Shown in pieces: positions 1 to 12,211 of a stretch of 64,000 nucleotides of DNA; positions within the stretch are counted from its first letter, which is position 1, and every line of letters starts with the position of its first letter. The notes below the pieces were generated by a model, which did no database searches, was not told where the DNA came from, and worked only from the letters and a program-made list of their open reading frames with translations. This DNA comes from Diplolepis rosae (taxonomy: Eukaryota > Arthropoda > Insecta > Hymenoptera > Diplolepididae). The position numbers were made by a program, and so were the translations under genes. The stretch spans positions 7,760,001 through 7,824,000 of the forward strand of contig JAPYXD010000308.1 of the NCBI GenBank assembly GCA_030998225.1, given 5' to 3'.

Positions 1-548
1 ACAAGCTCATCAAGTTGTCTAACACCGGCCTTAAGAGTGTTAACAGAACCATTACCACGGATATAAATAGGCAGCGAACGCACTACAGAAATACGACGAT
101 TGAGTGAATAGCCCTACCACGTTCGAAAGGGGGTAAGGGTGTTTGAGATTTCGTTAACTGTATGCCTGGAATAAATGTGTCGAACGTTGTTTGCATCTAT
201 CATACAAACTAGATTTATAAAGTGGGTAGCCCGCGGTAGTGAAGGTACACAAAAGCTGGAAACGCGTAAAGAAAACATACAATAAGTTTTTCGTACACAG
301 CTAGGTCTAAAAATCAATCAACCAATAACTGGATTTGGTAGCACAAACGATGAAAACTGCTCGACGTTTTCTTGAAAATGCAGATATTTCTGTATCCTTC
401 ATCGGAATAGATAAGAATTTGATCACGAGACTGGAAAGAAAAGCAGGAGGCTACTTTTCAGACGACTAAGATTTTCTTGACTGCAGCTCCAGTTACATCT
501 TGTCTAGACTTCGCGTATGCGTAACTATTAACTTACTAGAAAAACGTG
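1..548. other. no supported feature
   Basis: No coding pattern, RNA gene or repeat structure that I can support. Short ORFs here have no recognisable domain. Confidence 0.5.
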
Positions 549-660
549 CCAGCAGAGGCACAAAAAAGTGATTCTACAGCATGACAACGCTCGGCCTCAC
601 GTTGCCAAATCCGTTAAAACCTACCTGCAAACGCTCAAATGGGAAGTCCTACCCCACCAA
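549..660 (+). pseudogene. mariner transposase fragment
   Basis: A roughly 100 bp relic of a Tc1/mariner transposase. The reading frame from about 568 contains LQHDNARPHVAKSVKTYL followed by KWEVLPH. This is the block around the second catalytic aspartate (HDNARPH) of mauritiana/mellifera-type mariners. The frame is lost just after the VLPH stretch and nothing of the N-terminal helix-turn-helix or first aspartate remains, so it is a non-functional fragment. No terminal inverted repeats were found around it. Confidence 0.85.
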
Positions 661-2302
661 GATAATTTAGAAAAAAGGCACCATGTCGTTTCTCAGACAT
701 TTGACCCTAATTTTTTACCAAGGTCACAAAAACCATTTTTCCATAGGTCATTTTTGACGTGAAATTTCCCGCTCTTTTCAAATCCGCAGTCAAAAATAGG
801 GGTTTTCATTTAAGAAAAGAATCTTACATCCATTTGACCTTGACAATCGACCTCAAGGTCAAAATTGATGGTACAGTCAAATGTCCCCCTCGGTCCTGGT
901 CAACCTTTGTCCGAACTATTTTTTCGCAGATAAAGTATTTTAGAAGATATTTGGGATTATAGATTAAAATGGGTCACAGTGTATTTGATGTAGTAGACAC
1001 ACTTTTCCTCCAAACGATGCTCTGTATCATGTTGACAGCGACGTGGCAGCGACGTCGCAGCACCTGTCTTTAAAACCTGCCCGAATGTCTGGCACTATGG
1101 TTGCAGCTGTGAATGAAGTGAACACTGTGAATACTGTAAACTCTCTAAATATTGTAAATATTGTAGACTTTAATGCAATGAGATACAAGAAACACTATAA
1201 TGATTCAACTCAAGTATTTCTAAGCCGTCAAACAGTCAACTTCATAGAAAGAGACAACTTCCTTGCCATTATTTTCCGAACAGTTAGAGTTGGAACTATA
1301 AACTTTTTTGAAATATTTTCTGCATAAAAAAAAAAAGAGAATGATATGCAGTTGACTAAAAAATAAATTATTTTGAGTCAAATATAAGGATTTATGCAAT
1401 ATCATATTTTTGTGCTTTTTAAAATTGTCTCAGCAACTGCATAAGATATCGAAAAAACGAAACAATAAATGGATTCTGCGTTAAAAAACGCATGAAAATC
1501 ATGTAATTATTTCCATTTCGAACATTGTATACATCCTTTTATCATACGATTTGTGATTTTTCGAAAAAAAATTTACCAAAATAAATCTCTAAAAATTGAC
1601 GAGTTGGGAAAAAATAGAGACGATTTGGATTCAGCATGGAAAACTACTCTGGAAATAATATATCTCATTACATGAACACATGTCATATTTTGTTGAGCAG
1701 TGTAATTGGAGCATCTAATTTGGATAAAAAAGAAGAATTAGGAATCACACCGAGAAAAAATAGTTGATTTCTTGCCCTTGAGAAGGTTCAGCTCTTCCTA
1801 GGAATGTTAAGGAATGATTGCTCATTTTCTTCTCTAAACAATTTTGAAAGACTTCGTCGATTCAAATATTTTAATTAATCTCTCATTTTCCGACTATAGC
1901 TATTTGTTTATATAATTCATTTAATTTTTCAACATTATTAATTAACTGTTAGGAAACAAAATATTAATTAGAGAATCTAAGATGGTGAAGTCTTTTAAAA
2001 TTGTTTAAAGAAGAATATGAACAATTACTCTTTAAAATCCGATCATTTTTAAAGAATGTGTGTAGTAAGATTTTTAATATAATATAATCTGACGCTTTTT
2101 ACAGACCATAAATTTTATATTTCTAACAAGAATCCTTTAATATTTTTGAATTCTAATTTCTAACGGTGCTGACATAGAATCTATTACTTATCAATTACAT
2201 GAATTAAGACCGAGTTTGAAAGCCTTTTAAAATTCAATTGACGTCTGTAAATAGGCTTTTGCTGGTAATGGAATAGTAATACATTTTTGGGATGAAATAG
2301 TA
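661..2302. other. AT-rich intergenic DNA
   Basis: No gene supported. It contains a degenerate 9-bp-period run around 1110-1175 (GTGAATACTGTAAAC-like units) that yields a spurious repetitive N-x-V peptide, and short tandem GCGACGT motifs near 1037-1060. Confidence 0.5.
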
Positions 2303-3310
2303 TATTACGTGCCTAGGCGCACAATGAGGGTTATTGCGTGACGAGCGACAATGCTCGCAGGAGATCGAAGCCGAGGCGCGATCAGTCCTGCGAGCATTGT
2401 TGCGAGTCTCGTAATTTCCCGAATTGTGTGCATTGGCACGTATTCTATTTTATGTGACTTCGGTGCGTAAACGAGTTTTTATGCGTACACTCGAAACTAA
2501 TCTGGTATTGTAGTTGTTTGCTGCGCTAGTCATTAGACTTGATATGTCACGAGTAGTCCCGGCCATTTTGATTTTATCGATCTTGTGCAGTAGTAATGGA
2601 TTTTAATAGACGCATGCGCAGTTCAAATGTACAAGGATTTGCCAGTAAGGTGCTAACGCTTTACAAAGAAGATGAAGAATAAGAAGAAGATTGTGCTCCG
2701 TTGCATGGCTATAGGCGCATGTGCAATTCAATTTTTACATTTCATTCCTCTTTATCGTTAATACACAATATTGCACATAAAATATTTTATGTGCCTCCGG
2801 CGCGTAAGCTCGTCTTTACGCTACAGTTTAGAGTAGCGTAATGTTGTGTATTACTATACAGAGGAATGAAATGTAAAAATTGAACTGCGCATGCGCCTAT
2901 AGCCATGCAACGGAGCACAATCTTCTTCTTATTCTTCTTCTTCTTCTTCGTGCAGCGTTAGCATCTTACTGGCAAAGCCTTGTACAGTTGAACTGCGCAT
3001 GCGTCTATTAAAATCCATTACTACTACACAAGATCGATAAAATCAAAATGGCCGGGACTAGTCGTGACGTATCAAGTGTAATGACTAGCGCCGCAAACAA
3101 CTACAATACTAGATTAGATTCGAGTGTACGCATAAAAACTCGTATACGCACCGAAGTCACATAAAATAGAATACGTGCCAATGCACACAATTCGGGAAAT
3201 TAAGAGACTCGCGACAATGCTCGCAGGGCTAATCGTGCCTCAGCTTCGATATCCTGTGAGCATTGTCGCTTGTCGCGTAATAACCCTCATTATGTGCCTC
3301 CGGCACGTAA
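2303..3310. repeat. foldback element with ~470 bp inverted arms
   Basis: The left arm (about 2303-2775) and right arm (about 2840-3310) are imperfect reverse complements. The outer edges read ACGTGCC..GCGCACAATGAGGGTTATT on the left and AATAACCCTCATTATGTGCC on the right. The inner edges carry CATTTCATTCCTCT versus AGAGGAATGAAATG. Each arm also has an internal short hairpin (GCGACAATGCTCGCAGG with its complement) and a GAA/TTC-rich tract. There is no transposase ORF, so it is probably a non-autonomous foldback/MITE family. Confidence 0.75.
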
Positions 3311-3600
3311 ACTCGTTTTTACGCTACAGTTGAGAGTAGATTAATGTTGTGTATTACGATACAGAGGAATGTAATGTAAAAATTGAACTGCGCATGTGCT
3401 TATAACCATACAGCGGAGCGTAATCTTTTTCTTATTCTTCTTCTTCTTCGTACAGCGCTGGCACCGTACTGGCAAAGCCTTGTACATTTGAACTGCGCAT
3501 GCATCTATTACAATACGCTACTACTACACAAGATCGATAAAATCAAAATGGCCGGAATATTCGCGAAATGTCAAGTGAGATGGGCAATAATTACGGCAAT
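3293..3600. repeat. third, truncated copy of the foldback arm
   Basis: From GTGCCTCCGGCACGTAAACTCG onward the sequence repeats, in direct orientation, the loop and right arm of the 2303-3310 foldback (compare 2800-3060). It includes the TTCTTCTTC tract, ACTGGCAAAGCCTTGTAC and ACAAGATCGATAAAATCAAA. It ends abruptly near 3560-3600, consistent with a truncated or tandemly rearranged copy. Confidence 0.7.
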
Positions 3601-4010
3601 ATGTGACATAATATACTATTGCACTTTTATAATATCCATGCGTGAAAAGTTATCATGTTTACCTGAAAAAAACTGTTCTCTTCTAAACTAACTGAAAGAC
3701 GAGTATAACTTTCTAGCAATTTATTTTCAGGTATCAATCCTAAAGACATCGGTAATTTTACAGTTTCTGGTATATCAAAAAATGCTGGCGTGAATTGTGA
3801 CTCTTCCGGATGTGGCATATCTGAAAAAGACATTAAGATATTCAAAATCATTATTATTAAGTAAAATTTATAATTATCTAAACATCATTTCACCTATTAA
3901 AAAGTTTAAAATGAGACTTTATTTATTAAAATGAACCTTATTAAATTAAGTGATCAAATTTTAACCTGTATTAAATATTGTCATGCTCATACTTGTATAG
4001 TTAATTTCAT

Positions 4011-4652
4011 CCCTGCTTAAAAAAACCGTTGAAACCCGATAGAACTCTGTTAGAAGATGGGTTTCTACCTGGTTGTAAACGGAGTTGTGCACGGTTTCTG
4101 CAAATGGGTCCTGCCCCGGGTTTTATCTAAGCCCTAAGAAGGGTTCTGTATGTCCATGACGGGGTTCTATACGGAACCAATCATTGTTGAGCTAGGCCCT
4201 TTTAGACGCGCAGAGCACACTTGGCCAAATTTGTCAAACTATGTTTTCGCTATTACCCGTTCAGACCCAGTTAGACGCCCATACCTCCGATTTGAGAGAT
4301 CCCTGGTAGAACCACGGTATACCCGTTTAGGCACCCAGAGCGCACTTGGCCAAATTTGTCAACCTTTGTCCCCGCTAGAGACCGTTTAGACCATGATAGA
4401 CGCCCACACCTACGATTTCTTAGATACCTGATAGAACCACGGTAGACGGTAAATAATATAATTTGAGTAACAATTACCCATGTAGAACTCGCTTACACCC
4501 AAATAGCATATTCTACAATTATGTTATAATTTCCGGATAGAACCCAGGTAGGTCCGGATAAAGTGCCAGAGCTTGTGATGGGAACCTGCCAGGGTTCTAA
4601 ATAGCGTTTTACCTGGTTCCAACTATGGTTCTAACGGTTTTTTTAAGCAGGG
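4011..4652. mobile_element. MITE with 26 bp terminal inverted repeats
   Basis: The left end reads CCCTGCTTAAAAAAACCGTT and the right end is its reverse complement, AACGGTTTTTTTAAGCAGGG; the similarity extends inward (GAAACC/GGTTCT). The flanking dinucleotide AT on both sides could be a short target duplication. Internally an approximately 124 bp segment containing CACTTGGCCAAATTTGTCAA occurs twice (about 4205 and 4330). No transposase is encoded. Confidence 0.75.
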
Positions 4653-4969
4653 ATTCTTTGCTTTGTTCCTAATATTTGTCTGAACCAAAGTCAAATCAAT
4701 TTTAACATTTGTACAGTTTTTGACATGTTAGCTCATTGTTACAAGGTTGTTGTGTTTTCCTCCGACCTTGTGTTTGGTCGAAAAAATGACTGTTTTCTTT
4801 CCGCTAAACAGGTGTGAAAACATGCCATGTTTATGCGCATGTCATGTCTCTTAAATTACTATTCGAAAATATATGTAAAGCAATACGTTTTAAACTATAG
4901 AAACAAGTACAATTCATGACGTCATTCACGTCGAAAAAATTGAACTACCTTAATGTTATGAGATAATGT

Positions 4970-5420
4970 TGAAAAAATTGACATTTACTTGAGTGAATAT
5001 CTGCACAGAAATAAGTAGCTTTGAAAATTGATATGGTTTTGGCTAATAAAAAAATGAAAGTGTGCGAGTTAGCAGACGATACAGGCGTTCTAACCAAGCA
5101 GACGCACCTTATTTTACATGATGCAAAGTACATAAAAAAATTTTCATACGATGAGTGCCCCATTTGCTCATGTGAGTGAAAAATGAAATTGCATGTGAAT
5201 ATCAGCAGACTGTTTGCAACTGAACTACCACTATATGTTGGAAACGAAAGAGCTATTTATACTGTAGACTCAACGAAAATAACATGCTCCGAAAAAGGTG
5301 AAAAGCGTTTTATGGGCTGAAAAGGTGATGGCGTCAGTTTTTTAGGACCTGACTCCTCATAGACTACGTTAAGAAGGGGCAACCATTACTAAGGAGCATT
5401 ACGTTTGGTCACATTGATAT
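4970..5420 (+). pseudogene. degraded irritans/cecropia-type mariner transposase
   Basis: Scattered plus-strand pieces in shifting frames resemble a mariner transposase. A helix-turn-helix-like block MKVCELADDTGVLTKQT lies near 5055-5105. A block with ETKELF, APKKVKSVLWAEKVMASVF follows at about 5240-5345, matching the usual ETK..APKKAK..GKVMA.VFWD order. Then comes LLIDYVKKG with a frame change to ATITKEHY (about 5358-5405). Several stops and frame changes are present and the first catalytic region is missing. The assignment rests on motif order, not on an intact ORF. Confidence 0.6.
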
Positions 5421-7460
5421 CAACGCATAATGACATGGTCTTCAAGAAAACTACTTCAGGGAAGAAATCAAGAACTAAAAAAATAAGGTACGTAACAAAA
5501 CTCAGATTATTTCCCTTTATATCCAACCACGTTACTCATTAAACAACTTTAGTGTTTCGAGTGAATATTATACATGTAGCATAAAAGTTCCTGAATTACA
5601 TGAAGTTTATTTCAATAAAATATAAAATAAAATGTTACGTAATTTAGAACTCACCACTTGAGACTCAACTTAACGACAAAACACCAGTAATTTCAATATA
5701 TTGAGACAACAGATCATATAAGGAGAAATATCATTTTTTGGTTCGAGCTTAATGATTTTTCACTGTTGTTATGTGGAAAATAACGTCCATACCAACCTTA
5801 TTCGAAAGAGTTCTTGTTTTAACTTAGGATCCAAAAATCTCATTTAGGCGCGAGGAAAAAGTTAATGAATTATACAATTGTTATGAAAATTAAACAAATT
5901 ATATTTATCAATTATTGGATACAATTATTCGTGAAAATATAAAAAAAATAGACACAGGCAAGGCATGTTTCAATTAAACGAGGAGAAACGAGTAAAAGGT
6001 AAAAAGGCTTGCATTGAAAGCGATTTGGGAACTCCCTGCAACACTTTAAGGGCGGAATATCAATTATCGGGCAATAAAAATAGATATTTTTTACATGAAT
6101 GAATTTCACAACTATTCAAAAATATGCCTGTAAACATTTAGGTCAAAATTCCAGAAATTAAGAATATTTTTTCTCGCTCTGCACGTGGACCGCGCCCAAC
6201 GCGCTCGAGCGAGCTCGATCGAGCTACAGAGTTCCCTACACCACGAAATCGATATAATGCCTGAGGACAGGTGGGCACGAATGCAAAGAATCGAGAAAGG
6301 TTAATTCCATGAGGAACCGGAGGGTCTAATGAACGGATCTGGTATTGCTGAATGACTTTTTTTAAATGAATATTGAAAGAAAAACACTTTCTTGTTGACA
6401 TAGCTTTAAACGCGTTTTTCCAAAAACCGTGTTTTCAAAATGACGTGCCAAGTTACAAGAAAACCGAATTGCATTGTTTTTATATGAACTATAGAAAATA
6501 CAATTTCCCAGGTTTTGTCGGTCTTCGATTTTGCAAAAAAAAAAATAAATAGCATTTTTTCCCAAAAATTACTTGCAAAGAATCGGCTTTTTTACTTTTC
6601 AAGCTATTGATTAGGAAAAACAATATTTTCTCGAAAACCAAAACCATCAAAGCCAAGTGAATGCAATTACATAAGTAATTTATTAAAACTTTTTTGTTAT
6701 AGGAACATGTCCTGAGACTCTATTCAACACGCCGTTTGCCTCTGCGCCGAGTGCAAACTCCACTTTGCGCGCTTATAACTACCAACTAGACCCAGATTTT
6801 GCAAAATAACTTTTTTTGTATGATTGTACAAATAAAATACTACATAAGCTCAAATTTTAGTGTTTGTAACATTTATAGTTTTTTTTTATAACCACGCACA
6901 AAAGTTAAGTGAAGATTTAGGCCGTCTAATTGGTATTTCCTTCTTAAAGTAACATATATTGGATCAATTTGGGACTTTTATTTGAATCACGCGATCTAGG
7001 TAGGTTCTGCCTAGAATTAAATAAAATTCAATCCATACGAGACTTCGAAATTTTTCTGAAATTGTTTGAATGTCGTGAAGAGGGATTGAGTTTGAAAACA
7101 TCTAATATTATTTATTCTAAGTTCATTTAAATATCTTGAAGCACAATTGGCCTCGGATGTATCTAATACTATTTATTACAACTGGAGAGTATTAGCATTC
7201 AATTAATATTAATATAATTCAATAGAGTATAAGTATTAAACTTCCAGTAAAGTTAAATTTTTTTTTGATTTTAGCTAAGTGAATTATTTTCAATCACAAT
7301 ATTGAAGACTAGTTTAACCTCCAAAGTATTCCTCTGAATGGTAGTTGTAAATTTTTGTATATCTTGACATATTTGAATAGCAATCTCAATTTAAATAAAC
7401 AAATAAATGAAAAAATCCGTATGATAATGTTAATAATAAATTATAATTTATAATAAATTG
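5421..7460. other. AT-rich intergenic DNA
   Basis: No gene or repeat family supported. One GC-rich island with short palindromes (GCGCTCGAGCGAGCTCGATC) lies at about 6175-6240. Confidence 0.5.
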
Positions 7461-7543
7461 TTAAAAATCAGCCGTATGCATCAGAAAAGAAAATGGCGCC
7501 CCGTTAGTGTCCTAAGTTGAATTCCTAAGTTAGTTTGCCGAAC
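7461..7543 (+). repeat. outer terminal inverted repeat, left
   Basis: Contains CAGCCGTATGCATCAG and, after a 16-20 bp non-matching insert, CCGTTAGTGTCCTAAGTTGA and ATTCCTAAGTTAGTTTGC. All recur in reverse complement at 16701-16790. Confidence 0.75.
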
Positions 7544-8844
7544 CGTCACACGCGGCGCTAACTGTACCATCACTTCCTGAAAATTCACAGTAACATACGA
7601 AGAATTTAATGTAAAAAATTTTTAAAATATATTATTTAATGCCATAAACAAATAAAAGAGAACAGACTTTAAAGATTAATATTTTTAATTAAATTTTTCC
7701 CTATTTATTCATACTTATCTCGTACAAAAACTATTTTGAAACATTCAGCTGATATTAGTAGTTATACAATGCCGGTTCTAGATGCAAATTCCTGTAACCG
7801 ACATTTACAGACATCGAGAAGCTTCGTTTGGTTCTGTTCCAAGCTAAGTCTGGAAGTTTCAAGAAGGAGTTCGAAGCATATGACGTCACACTATACCCTT
7901 GATAAATTGTTTATTAATGAATGGGGTGGGGGGGGGGGGGGGTCATCTCTTTCGGGAAACGTTTATTTCAAAGACTTTAGGAGTTGGTTTAACCTCTGTA
8001 CGTATGGAATGTAAAGGACAAATGTTAAAAAATATTTCCTAGAAAAATAAAGGCATGTGACGGACAAATATTGAAAAATATTTCTCAGAAAAATAAAGGC
8101 ATATGGTTAATTTAAACGCTCTCAGGATGTTTAATGTAATAAATTTGATATTATTTTTTCTGATTAATTCAGACGTGGGGTATGTGTGAAATGATTTCGT
8201 TTTTAGAGCTTGGATTGTTTATGCTAATAAAATTGATATGACATCTCCCAGTTAGACTGCAGTAATCTGATATCTTACGTTTATGACATTAAATCACATT
8301 CGGGATATGTGAACAATAATACAGTAGGAGGGTGGGTGGTGGTGGGGGGGGGGGGGGAGTCATCTCTTTCGGGAAACGTTTATTTCAAAGATTTTAGGTG
8401 GGTCTTGAAAATATGACCTCAAAATTATGTGTTGGTTCTTTTTTAAGGCTTTTATGTTAAAAAATATATAAAGATAAAATGATAAAAAATAATTCTCGGA
8501 AAAACAAAGGTATATGTTTGTGATTTGATTGGTTAAACGCTTGCAGGATGTTTAAAGTAATAAATTTGATAAAATTTTTTTGGTTTAACCTCTGCACGTA
8601 TGAAATGTAAAGGACAAATGTTAAAAAATATTTCTCAGAGAAATAAAGGCATATGGTTAATTTAAACGTTCTCGTTTAATGTAATAAATTTGATAAATTT
8701 TTTTCCGATTAATTTAGACGTGTGTGTCGGTGGTTCCCTTTGATGGGAGGTAGAATTACCTTCTAGACACACTACTGTCGCCATGTGAATAATGATAAAA
8801 ATTGTTTTAAAACAAATATTTCTCAGAGACCGCTTCTGGAGTCA

Positions 8845-9480
8845 AAGATTCCTTGAAGGGTAAGTAATTAATTAAGATATCAAAAGAATGTTATCGTCTT
8901 GAAAAATTAGCATTATTCCTCAATGATGATGAAAAATTAATAACAAAAAGACACTGTGTAAATAATAATGAACTTTCATTTATTGATTACAAAAGGAGTC
9001 TTTCCATACAGTTATACTGACGATAATTTGTAAAAATTAGAATATAATCAATTACCTCCAAAAGAGGCATTTTTCTGTAAAATTAAATAATTCAAGTATT
9101 TTTAATGAAGATTATCAGCATGCTTGTAGAGTTTGGGAAAACTTTTAACTTGAAAACTGTAGGTGAATATTCAGATCTTTACCTCAAAACTGATGTCCTA
9201 TACTTTTATCTGATATTTTTGAGAATTTTAGACACTCTTGTTTAAAAACATATAATTTAGATCCACCTGGACTTGCTTTTGATGCAATGTTAAAATTTAC
9301 TAAAATAGAACTCGAATTGTTGACAGATCCTGAAATGTTATTGTTCATCAAAAGTGTGGGGATATTCCTCTTGCAAATAAAAAAATTTGAGGTTTAATAA
9401 AAGATGAGAAGAATTGGAAAATTATGTTAGAATTTATTGGATTGCGATCAAATTATATGCACTTAAAGTGTGATCGAGAA
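8845..9480 (+). pseudogene. B-family (protein-primed) DNA polymerase fragment, left arm
   Basis: Read in three alternating frames, the segment gives the conserved order of a DNA_pol_B_2 type polymerase. FPYSYTDDN with LPPKEAFF lies near 9005-9075. DLYLKTDVL and a following [15 protein letters not shown] stretch lie near 9175-9270. [16 protein letters not shown] follows near 9310-9350, and a LEFIGLRS block near 9430. At least four frameshifts or stops break it. Family knowledge: this polymerase primes from a terminal protein and is the hallmark enzyme of Polintons, adintoviruses and related linear elements. The exonuclease N-terminus and the YxDTD palm motif were not found, so only a central portion survives. 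Confidence 0.7.
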
Positions 9481-9589
9481 GAAAAACGAAAGAGCATATA
9501 CTCCTGAAAGTTCTTCTTCTGAAGCTGGACTTATCAAAGTGGATCATATTTCTATCAACAAGCTCTGGAATATATAAGGAGGTGACTAC

Positions 9590-9793
9590 GTGAAGGAATC
9601 ACTAATAAATTCACCATCATCATCATCATCATCATCAGTATTACAAGAAGTTCTTGAAAAATTAAAGATTGAAGAGAAATTAAAGAACAAAAAAAAACGG
9701 TTAGTGAAAAACTACAATATCTTTTGTGAAAGTGGATTTGAAGTGTTTTTACAAACATTGGAATATTTCATTTCCACCGATATCTGTAAGTAA
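9590..9793 (+). CDS. 67-residue ORF with poly-serine run, left arm
   Basis: No recognised family. The frame opens at a GTG and contains a run of seven serines encoded by an ATC/TCA microsatellite. A Lys/Glu-rich amphipathic segment (VLQEVLEKLKIEEKLKN) follows, with a hydrophobic end. It ends at a TAA inside the start of the nested inverted element (9786), so the original 3' end is probably lost. The mirror copy is at 14036-14239 on the minus strand. Possibly the tail of the polymerase reading frame; low confidence that it is a gene. Confidence 0.25.
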   Translation: MKESLINSPSSSSSSSVLQEVLEKLKIEEKLKNKKKRLVKNYNIFCESGFEVFLQTLEYFISTDICK

Positions 9794-10800
9794 TTTTCTT
9801 ATTCTATATTGAAGCATCAAAATATCTGGAATATTTTATTATCACAATTATAAAATGCAATTTTATGAAAAGAAAGTATGCTTAAAATTCTAAACGCTTA
9901 AATAATTTAATTGAAATTTTTTAAAAATAAAGTGGATCGAGAATGTTCTTAGTTTTCAATGATTTAATACTTATATATACACTACCGGTCAGAATTGTGG
10001 GACCACCTGTTTTTTTTAAGATTGCTTAAATTATCTTAATTTCAATTCTGTGAGTGATGAAATTTGTACTATTAATAATGTGAAAGCCATCAAAATTGTC
10101 TTTAAAACTAGTCTGGAATGAAGTCGTTTCGCTAAATTTTGAAGTAGTTATTGCAAAACAAGTCCAAATTTCAATGTTTTCTTAAATTTTAAATAAATTT
10201 CGAAACAATCAACATTTTTTAATGTTCTTAGGTTCATTTTAAAGCTAAAATTCTATAGAATCGCAGTAAATTGTCATTATAAATCTATAATTTTTTTCTT
10301 GCATAATGCAAAGAATTGAAATTGTAACAAAAAAGTAGAAAAATTTCGAAAACATTTCATCTGTAGGTAAATCATAATAAAGATCATATGAATATATATT
10401 TTAAGGGAATTCGATACAAAATTCATGATTATATGTTTTATATATCTTATAAAAATGTTTTTCTCAGCAAAAAAGCAATATTGGAATTTTTCAAACTTTT
10501 TTATTTGAACTTTAACCTCGAGCAGTATATAAGAAAAAAATTGCACATCAATTCCAAAGACTTTGTTCGATTTTGTAGAATTTTCACTAAAGCAAAATTA
10601 GTGACCGACTTCTCACTAATTTAGATTTAGAGAGTAAGAACATTCTCAATCCATTTTAATCAAAATTGCAGTTAAATTATTTAAGCGTTCAAAATTTTAA
10701 GCATACTTTCTTTTAATAAAATTGCTTGAAATAATTGTGAAGATAAAAGATTCAAGGTATTTTGATGCTTCAGGTTAGAAAAGAAAATTATTAAAGTACA
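9786..10800. mobile_element. nested inverted-repeat element in left arm
   Basis: The ends are imperfect inverted copies about 170-190 bp long. The left begins TAAGTAATTTTCTTATTC, and the right end reverse-complements to TTAATAATTTTCTTTTC. Both continue with TTGAAGCATCAAAATA or CTGAAGCATCAAAATA, AAGAAAGTATGCTTAAAATT and GAGAATGTTCTTA. Just inside the left arm is ACACTACCGGTCAGAATT, which resembles Tc1-like terminal motifs. It encodes nothing recognisable and is mirrored at 13029-14043. Confidence 0.65.
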
Positions 10801-10900
10801 TTCTGAATATATGTATAATTTATTTCAAATTTGTAACATTTTATTTTTTATTCAAATTTTGTTATAAAATAGTAATTTTTTTCAAAAATATTTGTTTCAG

Positions 10901-11113
10901 AATATGGATTATGTTCATATACTTCCATTAGTACAAATTCCTGAGGCGTGGATCAGATCTACTCCATATCATATTGTAAAGAACGTGTGCTGTGATGCAA
11001 TTTCCAAATTTATGGAAGATTCGAAAGCGTTAATTGTAATGGAGTTTGGTGGGGTTTATGCCATGCTTCAAAAAGAAGAAGATGGAAGTGGACTCATTTT
11101 TAAAAACTTATAA
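10901..11113 (+). CDS. intact 71-codon exon-like ORF of unknown function, left arm
   Basis: An open frame from AAT at 10901 to TAA at 11113. It is preceded by a good acceptor (pyrimidine-rich TTTGTTTCAG ending at 10900) and so could be a last exon. The first Met is the second codon. The sequence is balanced and protein-like (NMDYVHILPLVQIPEAW, later MEFGGVYAMLQKEEDGSG), unlike the AT-driven ORFs around it. Splicing from the GTAAGT at 9786 would create an immediate stop, so that exon pair is not supported. It is identical to the mirror copy at 12716-12928. Function unknown. Confidence 0.4.
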   Translation, partial: NMDYVHILPLVQIPEAWIRSTPYHIVKNVCCDAISKFMEDSKALIVMEFGGVYAMLQKEEDGSGLIFKNL

Positions 11114-11617
11114 AAAGCAAGAACAAAAATTTTTTAAAAGTATTTTTTCAATTATATAATATGAATTAGATAATGTTTGTAAAATTGAAAAAATGTAACT
11201 GAATAAATTGCAATAAAAAATAAAAAAAATAAAAAAATGCAATGAAAGTTTTGTAATATAAAAGATAAAATTGTGTCGTTTCATTTTACCGCCTCCCCCT
11301 TATTTATGATGCATCATTTATTGAAAGATGTTTATTTGAAAAAATTCTGTTTTAGCACATTTTTTTCCATTTCTGAGTTTAATAAAATTGTATTTGAGTA
11401 AAACTTTTTTGATAACATAAATTAAATTTCAGTAATTTTTCAACAAACGTACTTTACATTTGAAAATATAACTTTTATTTTTAAGTATTTCTTAAATCTA
11501 ACTTTTAAAAAATACTAATTATTAATCATTTTTATTAGTAAGTAGCGAGATTCTTTTTTTCTTTGAATTGTACTCTTTAAAATCTTAGGGTGCCATCCCA
11601 TGATGGTGTTTTTACTC

Positions 11618-12211
11618 GGCGTAAAACAGAAAAAATAATGGACGTCCCTAGTCACACTAACACAATACTTATGGATTGACATGCGTTTATCCAATTCTAA
11701 CAATCACTCGTTTAGTGCAATACTTGCATAAAACTTTGACTATAGGATACTTGAAGTACTTATAGAACTCGAAAATCAATTTTGACTTAATTATCATCCC
11801 TTTCCAAATCATGCACCAATATATACTTATATTTCTCAATATTTCAGCAAGATCAAGAAATATTGATATGTTTAGAGCTTTAGAGATAAAGATTTAGAGC
11901 TAGAGTTTAATTCATAAATGCACAATGAAGTAAATTGATAACTAAAATAAAAACATACAAAAACATGATTCCTCATTAAAAAATGTAATACTTTTAAGAT
12001 AATTATGATTTTAAAATGATTTTAAGATAATTAGAAAGTTTTATTTGCAATTTAAAATAAAAAGTAGAAAAAAACTTATAAGATAGAAAATAAGAATAAT
12101 AATTCTCAATTAATTCAAATTATATATACAAATTATTTTATATATACATATATTTAATACAAGAAAAACTGTTTTTTATTTTTTGATCCACCGTAGTAAA
12201 AAATTATGGTA
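11618..12211. other. palindrome spacer
   Basis: 594 bp of unpaired AT-rich sequence between the two arms. No gene or RNA structure recognised. Confidence 0.7.

Larger units (their letters stand above)
7794..11617 (+). repeat. left arm of giant palindrome (3.8 kb)
   Basis: It matches 12212-16026 in reverse complement almost base for base; coordinates of corresponding positions sum to about 23829. The inner limit is sharp: GAGTAAAAACACC pairs up to 11617/12212 and then diverges. The outer limit is GTAACC at 7794/16026. I noticed only scattered differences (two substitutions near 7810-7835 and poly-G length at 7926 and 8343). The arm also contains a direct duplication of about 420 bp around the poly-G/TCATCTCTTTCGGGAAACG motif (7926 and 8343). 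Confidence 0.9.

Noticed and set aside
1043..1327. 94-codon ORF with N-x-V repeats
   Set aside because: Derived from a short degenerate tandem repeat; no domain and AT-driven downstream part.
4945..5163. 72-codon minus-strand ORF
   Set aside because: The plus strand carries recognisable mariner pieces there; the minus ORF is a shadow.
9590..11113. Two-exon gene joining the poly-Ser ORF to the 71-codon exon in the palindrome arm
   Set aside because: Splicing at GTAAGT (9786) to the acceptor at 10900 creates an immediate stop, and the donor lies in the end of the nested element.
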